Below the pieces are notes generated by a model. The model searched no databases, was not told the origin of the DNA, and worked only from the letters and a program-made list of their open reading frames with translations. This document shows positions 7,807-14,917 of a stretch of 18,011 bases of DNA, piece by piece. Both the position numbers and the translations under genes were made by a program. This DNA is from Candidatus [Bacteroides] periocalifornicus (GTDB lineage Bacteria > Bacteroidota > Bacteroidia > Bacteroidales > CAJPTX01). Position 1 is the stretch's first letter; each line of letters begins with the position of its first letter. Location: the NCBI GenBank assembly GCA_001421095.1, contig LIIK01000039.1, forward strand, positions 8,792 to 26,802, given 5' to 3'.

Positions 7807-7916
7807 TTGCCTAATTGCATGAAATCCCACTCGGTAAAATTGCCCATTCTCACTAAAAACACCCTCTTGATCTTCTGTGCTAACCACGCTTAGCCTCGCC
7901 ATGATCCGCATCGCAG

Positions 7917-9314
7917 CTACTTGTACCACTTTTGCGAGGTTATCATCAACGCCTCTTGCACAGTTATACGTTGCCCATTATTGTAGGCTGCGACAAAGGC
8001 ATCGCGAATCGGAGTGGTATTCCACACCTGCACACGGTAGTCGCGCGCATCCTTATACTCCTTAAAGGAACCCACCGAGTACTTATACCAACCTTCGTGG
8101 CGCTCCGTGCGAACATCGGCTCGTAGGGAAAGGTGCTTGAAGTAGCGGTTGATGTTGATCGGTTTATGCCCTGCAGCCACCTGCACCCGGTAGTAGACCC
8201 CCTCCTCGGGTGCAAGGAGATACTGATCCATTGAACGGCTCGTTTCCCGAGGCACAAGTCCCCTTCGTCCGCCAGCAGCACGAATTGGGCTGATCCTTTG
8301 CTCCTGCACTGGATACTCCCTCCCCCCGGCACTCGTCTCAGGGTGCGTGTAATTCGAGCTGGCCTCTGCCCCTGTAAGCGGATCTAGCTGAACCTGTACC
8401 GACTGGACAAGCTGTTCTAGTGCAGCGGCATCCATTTTCCCGAACTCTACATCGCGTTGCGTAATTTTGATCGCCCGCGTAGCTCCAGATTGAACAAAGG
8501 AGAATGTCCCTTCTATCGATGGACTTCCCACTGCAACCTTGCCAGCCAACGGCACTAGGCGGTACGAAACGGTGAACATGGGGTCGGGCGGAAGATTCAT
8601 CCACAGGAATTTGACCACCCCGCCTGTGCAGCTGAAGATGGCATCCTTCGTCTCTATGGGCTCCGCGGTGTAACCCTCTGGGAGCTTTTCCTCTATTTTG
8701 GCAAATTTAGTGGCCTCGCCCCGATTAATTAGCAGTCGAACGATGTGATCCTCACTGCCCTCGAGTACCGTTGGCAGCTCGCGTATACAACGAACCTTTA
8801 GCTGCGAAGCGTCTAAACTCCGCTGCGCAGGCAATGCCTCCTGGAAGGCAGAAATGTCCAGCCGCTGATCTGCCGCTACTTTCTGGGATGGGCGTATACG
8901 TATCGATGCCGCAGCAAGCTGAACATCTTTGCGCTGGTTGCCCCGCACGTAGGAGAATGTCCCCCCCAACGTAAAAGACCCCATAAGCCTTTGATCGACC
9001 TTCACTCGATACTTTATCTGAAGATCTGGAGGCGCAGGCAACCTTACCCATATGAAGCGAACCATCCCTTCAGAAAAGCTAAAGTCCGCATTATCAGCCT
9101 GTCCTCCTACGGCAGTTAGTCCACGGGGAAGCTGGGATTGAAATCGGGCGAAGCTTTCCAGATCCGACTTTTGCACCGAAATCAACACGTCAAACTCGCT
9201 GCCTGCCTCTACCTCGCTAGACACCGACATACGCACCCGTGCGGCATCCCCTGAAAGAAAATTCAGGAAAAGCAAGGCTACACTATAAAATGCTATTAAT
9301 AAACCTTTTAGCAT
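7917..9314 (-). CDS. Exported SPOR-domain protein with duplicated beta domains
   Basis: The 465-residue protein has an N-terminal signal peptide or anchor (MLKGLLIAFYSVALLFLNFL). Two homologous beta-rich modules follow at about 56-125 (QLPRGLTA, VRFIWVRLP, GTFSYV) and 205-276 (KLPEGYTA, VKFLWMNLP, GTFSFV), which shows an internal duplication. After a low-complexity linker there is a C-terminal SPOR-like domain at about 373-452 (YYRVQVAAG, KYSVGSFKEYKDARDYR). SPOR domains bind denuded peptidoglycan glycan strands, so a periplasmic wall-associated role is likely. A convincing promoter lies upstream (9374-9405), and the beta-barrel gene follows 110 bases downstream. The two probably form one transcript ending at the 6126 terminator. 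I do not recognise a named gene. Confidence 0.75.
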   Translation of the reverse strand: MLKGLLIAFYSVALLFLNFLSGDAARVRMSVSSEVEAGSEFDVLISVQKSDLESFARFQSQLPRGLTAVGGQADNADFSFSEGMVRFIWVRLPAPPDLQIKYRVKVDQRLMGSFTLGGTFSYVRGNQRKDVQLAAASIRIRPSQKVAADQRLDISAFQEALPAQRSLDASQLKVRCIRELPTVLEGSEDHIVRLLINRGEATKFAKIEEKLPEGYTAEPIETKDAIFSCTGGVVKFLWMNLPPDPMFTVSYRLVPLAGKVAVGSPSIEGTFSFVQSGATRAIKITQRDVEFGKMDAAALEQLVQSVQVQLDPLTGAEASSNYTHPETSAGGREYPVQEQRISPIRAAGGRRGLVPRETSRSMDQYLLAPEEGVYYRVQVAAGHKPININRYFKHLSLRADVRTERHEGWYKYSVGSFKEYKDARDYRVQVWNTTPIRDAFVAAYNNGQRITVQEALMITSQKWYK

Positions 9315-9373
9315 CGTTATCGTACTCGGGTTCTACTTCTCACCTCTTAGAATACTTAAGGCATCTGTTTCCG

Positions 9374-9405
9374 CGAAGGTAATATTTTTCTTATTAGATC
9401 CCAAA
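9374..9405 (-). promoter_or_regulatory. Promoter of the SPOR/beta-barrel pair
   Basis: On the - strand TTTG (9405-9402) is followed after 20 bases by TACCTTCG (9381-9374), one mismatch from TAnnTTTG. This is the best minus-33/minus-7 pair in the window. Transcription would start about 50 bases before the ATG at 9314. Confidence 0.65.
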
Positions 9406-9470
9406 TATGCTGTGGATCTTTCTGAAAATTTACCCCCCCGAAACAACACACAGCCTGGCAAGCCTCTCTG

Positions 9471-11162
9471 TCATCTATAGGAGAATGAACTCCCTCCTAA
9501 GAATTCCCGCAGTATCGATGTCGGGGGTATCTCTTCTAAGCCAATAGGGGAAAATACACGTAAAAAACGGAGAAGACGAACGGCCTCCGAATACTCTGGC
9601 ACGCTATCGGGGACCTCATTAAGTATGGGTTCGGCAAACTGCTTCAGCACCCCAAACTCGTAGGGAAGAGCCGAATTGAACATGATGTCAGCCTCCTCTT
9701 GGTAGGGGAATATGTTTTTATCCTCCCCCCTCCGTACACTACCCCACCTGCGAATCGTCTGTATTGCCCCGTAGCTCCGGTAGCGTTGGTCCCGCACCAT
9801 TCTACGAAGCAGCCTATTATCACTGCTGGCTATACGACTCTGCCCGTCAAGAGAAATCGACGTTAGGGCAGATATGTAGATCTTAAACTTTCTCTCCCGA
9901 GGAATCCTATCTGTAAGCAGAGGGTTCAGCCCATGAATCCCCTCCACCACCAGTATACCGTTGGGTTCTAGCTGGAGAAAACTCCCGTCAAAGTAACGCT
10001 CGCCCCGCTCAAATGAGAATTTAGGCAGCTCTATCCGCTCGCCTGCCATCAGGGCTAGAAGATCATCATTGAATTTTGCCACATCCAGCGCATCCAGCGA
10101 TTCAAAGTCGTAATCGCCCTTCTCATCCCTTGGAGTATTCTCCCTATTGACAAAGTAATTATCAAGCGAGAGGGTGTGGGGGCGTAGCCCTGCCACTTGT
10201 AGTTGAACCGCCAGTCTTTTGGAAAATGTCGTCTTTCCTGATGACGATGGGCCTGCTATGAGTATCAGCCTGATTAGGTCGCCACGGCTGTGGATTGTAT
10301 CAGCTATTTGTGCCACCTTCTTCTCGTGAAGCGCCTCGCTTACCTTTACCAGATCGCCGCCCTCGCCTTTCCGCACCCGCAGATTTATGGTGCCTGCATC
10401 CTTAATCCCTAGCACTTCCACCCAATCCTGGTACTCGCGGAAAATCTCAAACATCTTATCCTGAATCTCCAATTCCTCCAGGCTTTCTGGGCTTTTCTGC
10501 TGAGGTACTCGTAGCAGCATGCCCTGGTAGTACTTTACCAGATCGAATCGCTCAAGGTAACCAGTGGAGGGGACCAATCCCTCTAGGTAGTAATCATACA
10601 CTCCATCCAGCACGTAGAGCGTAGTGTAAAGCTTTGGACGACTTTGTAGTAAGCGAACCTTTTCTGGATCACCCTGCTGCTCGAATATCGCAATGGCCTC
10701 CTCTGTCGTCATCCGCTTGCTTTCAAAGGGTAGATCCCGACCGATAAACTCCCGCATCTTTTCTAATATACTAAAGATCAAGGGATATTCTATCGGTTGC
10801 TCATATCCCGAGATCACGCAGTAGTAACCCCGAGAAACAGAATGGCTCACACGTAGCCTGCAGCTAGGCATCACCTCGCGTACCGCCCGCTGCAATAAGA
10901 AAAAGAGCGAACGTGTGTACATTCGGATACCTGCAGCATGCGTGATATCTATAAATTCCACCGTGACTGGGATGAGAAGCCGAAGCCGTAAATCGCGCAA
11001 ACGGTGGTTAACCATCGCCCCAAGCACTGGGTAGGGAAGGTCGATTTGCTGGCTCTTGCAAAACTCTAGCAGCGTCATACCAGGCAACACACTGTACCGA
11101 CGTGCTGTATTCTCACAAATCACCTCTATCGCCCCGTTGCTCGTTGTTATGCTCTCTTTCAT
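9471..11162 (-). CDS. Nucleoside (uridine-like) kinase with ThrRS-like TGS N-terminus
   Basis: The protein has 563 residues from the ATG at 11162. Residue numbers below count from the furthest upstream in-frame start, a TTG at 11201; subtract 13 for the ATG. I prefer the ATG because AGAGGTG precedes it by a few bases; ATGs at 11183-11177 are alternatives. A TGS domain (26-86) is followed by a region like the threonyl-tRNA synthetase second additional domain (about 90-175: RSLFFLLQRAVREVMP, then EKMREFIGRDLPFE). That region lacks the HxxxH editing motif. A P-loop kinase domain follows, with GPSSSGKTT (317-325), LSLDNYF and VVEGIHGLNP, as in uridine kinase/phosphoribulokinase proteins. It probably phosphorylates a nucleoside in the cytosol, with substrate unproven. 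It lies about 70 bases after the YihY/BrkB gene, likely in one operon. I see no clear terminator after it. Confidence 0.85.
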   Translation of the reverse strand: MKESITTSNGAIEVICENTARRYSVLPGMTLLEFCKSQQIDLPYPVLGAMVNHRLRDLRLRLLIPVTVEFIDITHAAGIRMYTRSLFFLLQRAVREVMPSCRLRVSHSVSRGYYCVISGYEQPIEYPLIFSILEKMREFIGRDLPFESKRMTTEEAIAIFEQQGDPEKVRLLQSRPKLYTTLYVLDGVYDYYLEGLVPSTGYLERFDLVKYYQGMLLRVPQQKSPESLEELEIQDKMFEIFREYQDWVEVLGIKDAGTINLRVRKGEGGDLVKVSEALHEKKVAQIADTIHSRGDLIRLILIAGPSSSGKTTFSKRLAVQLQVAGLRPHTLSLDNYFVNRENTPRDEKGDYDFESLDALDVAKFNDDLLALMAGERIELPKFSFERGERYFDGSFLQLEPNGILVVEGIHGLNPLLTDRIPRERKFKIYISALTSISLDGQSRIASSDNRLLRRMVRDQRYRSYGAIQTIRRWGSVRRGEDKNIFPYQEEADIMFNSALPYEFGVLKQFAEPILNEVPDSVPEYSEAVRLLRFLRVFSPIGLEEIPPTSILREFLGGSSFSYR

Positions 11163-11234
11163 TGCACCTCTATCCATCATCATTGGCAATCTACCTACCA
11201 ACTGCTTATAAACACCTACTGAAAATACACATTA

Positions 11235-12629
11235 TCATACACCGTATTCATCCCCATCCACCCTATCTAGGCGAACCTCTCCTATAGGATTGGTCGGTCT
11301 ACACCTGTCGTACAGCCTTTCCAACCTCTCCAGCAATCTCCCCTCTGCCTCTATCGTTGCACCGTAGCCATCATACTGCTCTAGCACATAGTTTACCGTG
11401 AGCGTATCAAGAGATTTACCAAGCTGGTACGCCGCATCCTTTCCTGTTTCCCCTACCACCGTGGCCACTAGACGAACATCCGTCATCCAATGGAGCAGCT
11501 GCTTGGTCAGCTGGATAGGAAGATGATGCTCAGCAGCTAGCTCATCTGCGCTAAAGGGGCTAAGTCCATCTCGAAATCGGATAGCTATGGTGCTTAGCAG
11601 CAGTAAGGAGAGTTCTTTTGTTCGCTTTGGACTGAGATTATGCGTCTCTTCCTCATACACAAAAAGATCCACATTCTGCATGGCATAGGCCAATTGAGCC
11701 CCTATCAGCACAATCAGCCAACTCAGCTGCATCCACACTAAAAAGAGAGGGATCGCGGCAAAACTCCCGTAGATCGCATTGTACTTTGAAATCCCGAACT
11801 GGAAGTACAGATAGGCCCACTGCGTAACGGCAAAGCCCGAACCTGCCACTAAACCCGCAGTAAGTCCAGACTTCACCCGCACCCGAGTATTAGGCATTAC
11901 TATGTAGAGAAGCCCTAGCACCAGCGAAACCAACACGTAGGGTGCTAGTCGGAGTAACGACTTCATGTAGGGCGTTACCACGCTGATGAAATCTGCATTC
12001 GCTGCCGCCCTGTTAATAGTTGAACGGAGAAGCACGTTAGAGCTACTCGCAGCTATGATAAGTAATGGCGCGATTATCATCATTGAGAGATAATCGCTGA
12101 ACCGACGCATCCAGCTTCGCGTTAGCTCCACCCCCCAGATAGCATTAAACGATTTTTCTATATTGAGAAAAACCTTGATAGCCGACCAGAAGAGTAATCC
12201 AACCCCTATACCCGCTATCAGCCCTCCCCCAGTGCGCTCCAATAAGGCCTTGGAAAATTCCACCAATTTCACCGCAACCTCCGGATAGCTTGAGAGCTTT
12301 TCTAGAATGAGCGCCTTGAGTTTAGCCTCCAGTCCAAACCCTTTTGCTATCCCAAAGCCCATGGCCAGCACCGGCACTAGCGACAGCACCGTGTAGAATG
12401 TCAATGCCGAGGCCCTCAGCTGCACACTATTACTCGTGAATCCCCTGTACACCAGCACCAGCACACGGAGTACTCCGTACAGCATGCGCTTCCACCGAGG
12501 ATAATTCCCTATTCCTAAACTCCAGAGGTCGCGCAGAAAGAAGTTCTTCAACCTCTTGGGAACTTCGCTCAACCGTCCCTGCTTGTGTTGCACTGTACCA
12601 TTCAGATTTACCCGAAAAATCCCGCCCAC
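11235..12629 (-). CDS. YihY/BrkB-family inner-membrane protein
   Basis: The 464-residue polytopic protein begins at a GTG (12629) about 20 bases after the predicted transcription start; the first internal Met is at residue 49. Hydrophobic segments lie near 75-95, 135-158, 180-200, 225-246, 252-275 and 288-316. The family-typical stretches are LRASALTFYTVLSLVPVLAM, FWSAIKVFLNIEKSFNAIWG, and YGSFAAIPLFLVWMQLSW followed by LIVLIGAQLAYA. A soluble tail from about 335 has a winged-helix-like part (FSADELAAEHHLPIQLTKQL), as in longer Bacteroidetes members. The family was once mis-named ribonuclease BN, and its function is unsettled. It is probably co-transcribed with the downstream nucleoside kinase. 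Confidence 0.88.
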   Translation of the reverse strand: MGGIFRVNLNGTVQHKQGRLSEVPKRLKNFFLRDLWSLGIGNYPRWKRMLYGVLRVLVLVYRGFTSNSVQLRASALTFYTVLSLVPVLAMGFGIAKGFGLEAKLKALILEKLSSYPEVAVKLVEFSKALLERTGGGLIAGIGVGLLFWSAIKVFLNIEKSFNAIWGVELTRSWMRRFSDYLSMMIIAPLLIIAASSSNVLLRSTINRAAANADFISVVTPYMKSLLRLAPYVLVSLVLGLLYIVMPNTRVRVKSGLTAGLVAGSGFAVTQWAYLYFQFGISKYNAIYGSFAAIPLFLVWMQLSWLIVLIGAQLAYAMQNVDLFVYEEETHNLSPKRTKELSLLLLSTIAIRFRDGLSPFSADELAAEHHLPIQLTKQLLHWMTDVRLVATVVGETGKDAAYQLGKSLDTLTVNYVLEQYDGYGATIEAEGRLLERLERLYDRCRPTNPIGEVRLDRVDGDEYGV

Positions 12630-12655
12630 ATCGCACCGTTCACTAGTTATGAATG

Positions 12656-12663
12656 CAAAGATA
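12656..12663 (-). promoter_or_regulatory. Minus-7 element of the yihY-kinase operon
   Basis: TATCTTTG on the - strand fits TAnnTTTG exactly and lies 27 bases before the GTG at 12629. It supports a start near there and separates this operon from dnaX, whose stop is at 12834. No clear minus-33 partner is visible. A weak CAACC/GGTTG hairpin near 12736-12750 has no T-tract. Confidence 0.55.
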
Positions 12664-12833
12664 GCTATAATTGGGATTTGGGGAATAATGGATTACACCT
12701 TTACCACATGAACTCTCCCTGCCCGAAGGATTTCAACAACCTGCCTTGGTTGCTGGATGCTCCCTTGCCAGCATATGTTGCGCATCCTCGTCTAGATTCC
12801 CTTCCCGAGCTTCTACCCTGCCAGTATCCCCCT

Positions 12834-14545
12834 TTAGTCCTCTATTCCATAGTGGTTTAGCAGCTGGGCAAAAGCTGGATTCTCCTTCCGGAGCGCCTTA
12901 ATATATTCTGCTTCTGGCATACTCCGCAGCTCCATAGTTCGCTCTGCTGCAGCCTCCACTTGGGTTCTGATCTTTATTTCTCGCCCTTTGAACTTGAGTC
13001 TGAGAAAATTCTCAGCATTGGGCAGCACCTCGCCGAAACGTTTCGCCTCCATCTCGTCCCGAAACGTGAGCAGCCACTCGTTATCTCCGCACACCGAGGG
13101 AGTATATCCTTTCAGCATTGCATGCAGCAATTGCTTGTGCTTCTGTACAAAACCGAGAAACTCTTGCCACGCCTCCGGCAGCAACTCTGGGCTATAGTCC
13201 CGCTCGGTTATCCCTAGCGAAGCGGCCGTTGCAAGTGGACGCTGCGGGGCAGTACTTTTTGGGGACGCACTCCGGATCGAAAAACGCTTAGCCACCGAGG
13301 CTGTAGCCGCCTCCTGGGATGCCCGTTGTGCCTCCCCTGCTGCTGGCTTCTCTGAAGATGGATGAACCTGAATGAGATTTGATACAGCCGTTCCGAGTAC
13401 CTGGCAAAGCCATCTTGGATCAATCAGTCGTTTTTTTTTTCACCCAACTCCTCTGGTGCGCACAGCGAAATAAGCATGATCTCCACATGCAATCGCTGAT
13501 TGGGCGACCGGTTCAGGGTTGCCTCAGCATCCGTTATCAACTGTAGCGCCCGTATTAGAGTTGGGGGCTTTACGTTCTGAGCTCCCACTAGGTAGCGTTG
13601 GCTTAGCGATTCGCCTAGTTCCAGCATATCCACCGTGCGGGGATCCTGTGCCACCAGCAGATTGCGCACGTGGCTATTGAGTCCCGCCACAAACTGTGGG
13701 ATATCGAATCCCCTAGCTATCACCTCGTCAAACACCTTCAACGCCTCGCGGTAGTCCCCTACCTCCACCGTGTCGGTAATCCGAAAATAGTAGTCTATAT
13801 CCAGCAGATTGAGCCCCTCAACCACCCCCTTATAGGTCAGCTCGCCTCCCGAGAAACTCACCACCTGGTCGAAGGTCGACAGCGCATCACGCATACCTCC
13901 ATCGGCCTTTAGCGCTATCAGGTTTAGCGCATCGCGCGTATAGCTAACGCCCTCTTCCTTCGCTATATACTCTAGGTAATCAATCGTATCATCTACTCGT
14001 ATACGTTTGAAATCGAAAATCTGGCATCTGGAGAGTATCGTCGGCAGAATCTTATGCTTTTCCGTCGTCGCAAGCACGAATATTGCATACTCCGGCGGCT
14101 CCTCCAGCGTCTTGAGGAATGCGTTGAAGGCCGCTGCCGAAAGCATATGCACCTCATCTATGATGTAGACTATATACCTACCAATCTGCGGAGGAATACG
14201 CACCCGCTCGGTCAGGTCACGAATATCGTCCACAGAGTTGTTCGAGGCCGCATCCAGCTCCTGCACATTGTAGGAACGCTGCTCTGCAAAAGCCCTACAG
14301 CTTGGGCACTCACCGCAAGCCTCCCCTTCTGGCGTTAGGTTCGTGCAGTTTATCGTCTTGGCGAAAATACGGGCACACGTGGTCTTACCCACTCCCCGCG
14401 GACCACAGAAGAGGTAGGCATGCGCCAGCTGCTGCCGACGAATTGCATTCTGCAACGTGTTGGTGATCATCGACTGACCAACCACGCTGCGGAATGTTGC
14501 CGGCCTATACTTACGCGCCGATACTATGAATTTCTCGCTAGCCAT
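12834..14545 (-). CDS. dnaX: DNA polymerase III subunit tau (dnaX, read with a -1 frameshift)
   Basis: This is the clamp-loader ATPase that opens and loads the sliding clamp, and whose tau C-terminus tethers polymerase and helicase. Zero-frame residues 1-371 carry Walker A GPRGVGKT (48-55), a four-Cys zinc module (C67, C77, C80, C83), Walker B IDEVH (129-133), sensor-1 LATTE (158-162) and the SRC motif with the arginine finger (172-174). A -1 shift on the A10 run at 13440-13431 continues as KRLIDPRWLCQ for 199 more residues to a stop at 12834, giving about 570 residues, a normal length for Bacteroidetes DnaX. The shifted part has a low-complexity linker, then a folded-looking tail (WQEFLGFVQKHKQLLHAMLK, NEWLLTFRDEMEAKRFGEVL). 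The fused frame keeps good coding sense with no other stop. Either recoding or a one-base sequencing error joins the frames. Confidence 0.85.
13402..13454 (-). promoter_or_regulatory. dnaX recoding signal (slippery A10 with SD-like stimulator)
   Basis: On the - strand, zero-frame codons GAA AAA AAA AAC GAC TGA run across ten A (13440-13431), so A AAA AAA and A AAA AAC heptamers are both in phase for a -1 slip. AGAGGAG (13454-13448) ends seven bases upstream, much like the SD-like stimulator of E. coli dnaX. Downstream only a weak TGGC-AAA-GCCA stem (13412-13402) is visible. Slippage of RNA polymerase on the run, adding one A, would restore the same frame. Confidence 0.6.
13424..14545 (-). CDS. 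dnaX: Zero-frame gamma-like DnaX product (373 residues)
   Basis: Without any shift, translation ends at a TGA four codons after entering the A-run, giving a 373-residue protein that ends EELGEKKND. It contains the complete AAA+ ATPase and the oligomerisation (collar) region, so it matches E. coli gamma in extent and could work in the clamp loader without polymerase tethering. In E. coli the zero frame gives tau and the shifted frame gives gamma; here the roles are swapped. The start ATG at 14545 has an AGGAG about ten bases upstream. This product exists only if the A-count is correct. Confidence 0.6.
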   Translation of the reverse strand: MASEKFIVSARKYRPATFRSVVGQSMITNTLQNAIRRQQLAHAYLFCGPRGVGKTTCARIFAKTINCTNLTPEGEACGECPSCRAFAEQRSYNVQELDAASNNSVDDIRDLTERVRIPPQIGRYIVYIIDEVHMLSAAAFNAFLKTLEEPPEYAIFVLATTEKHKILPTILSRCQIFDFKRIRVDDTIDYLEYIAKEEGVSYTRDALNLIALKADGGMRDALSTFDQVVSFSGGELTYKGVVEGLNLLDIDYYFRITDTVEVGDYREALKVFDEVIARGFDIPQFVAGLNSHVRNLLVAQDPRTVDMLELGESLSQRYLVGAQNVKPPTLIRALQLITDAEATLNRSPNQRLHVEIMLISLCAPEELGEKKND

Positions 14546-14917
14546 TACCCCGCTCCTGATAGATTTTGCTAAGCTCTAACCGTTTTACCGTGGCTATAAG
14601 TTGAACCACCATTCCACCCCTTGGGGACAGGTTGAAACCTTACTATGCTTTATTTACTTCTCGTTCACTATTTAAGCGCGGCCCCCCGCTCCTCTCTACC
14701 CCTACCGAGTCCACAGGCTCAACCCCTACAATTGAATGAATCACGCCTTTCTTATGCGATGCTTACTCTCATCTCTAGGATTCTTGAGAACCCACAGCAA
14801 TCACCTTGAGCGATGCCTCTACCTTTCTTGTGTTTTCCGAATTGGTTCGCAACCAGCCATTCCGTCTCCGTTTGCCTCTCTTCGCCATTGCATCCCTTTC
14901 CCTCCAGCCCTATAATC
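14546..14917. other. Intergenic region between the PAS-sensor gene and dnaX
   Basis: These 372 bases hold no open frame with protein-like features on either strand. Small inverted repeats occur (TGGTT-CGC-AACCA near 14845-14857, CCCCTTGGGG near 14617-14626), but none has a T-tract. I find no good TAnnTTTG element for dnaX, so its promoter remains unlocated. Confidence 0.4.

Noticed and set aside
12834..13295. Separate 153-residue gene starting at the GTG at 13295
   Set aside because: The same frame continues upstream without a stop to the A-run, and the content matches a tau tail, so it is part of dnaX and not an independent gene.
12834..13423. dnaX as a pseudogene broken by a frameshift
   Set aside because: The downstream frame keeps full coding sense to a natural stop, the total length is normal, and the break falls exactly on a slippery A-run with an SD-like motif. 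The gene is essential, so decay is unlikely.
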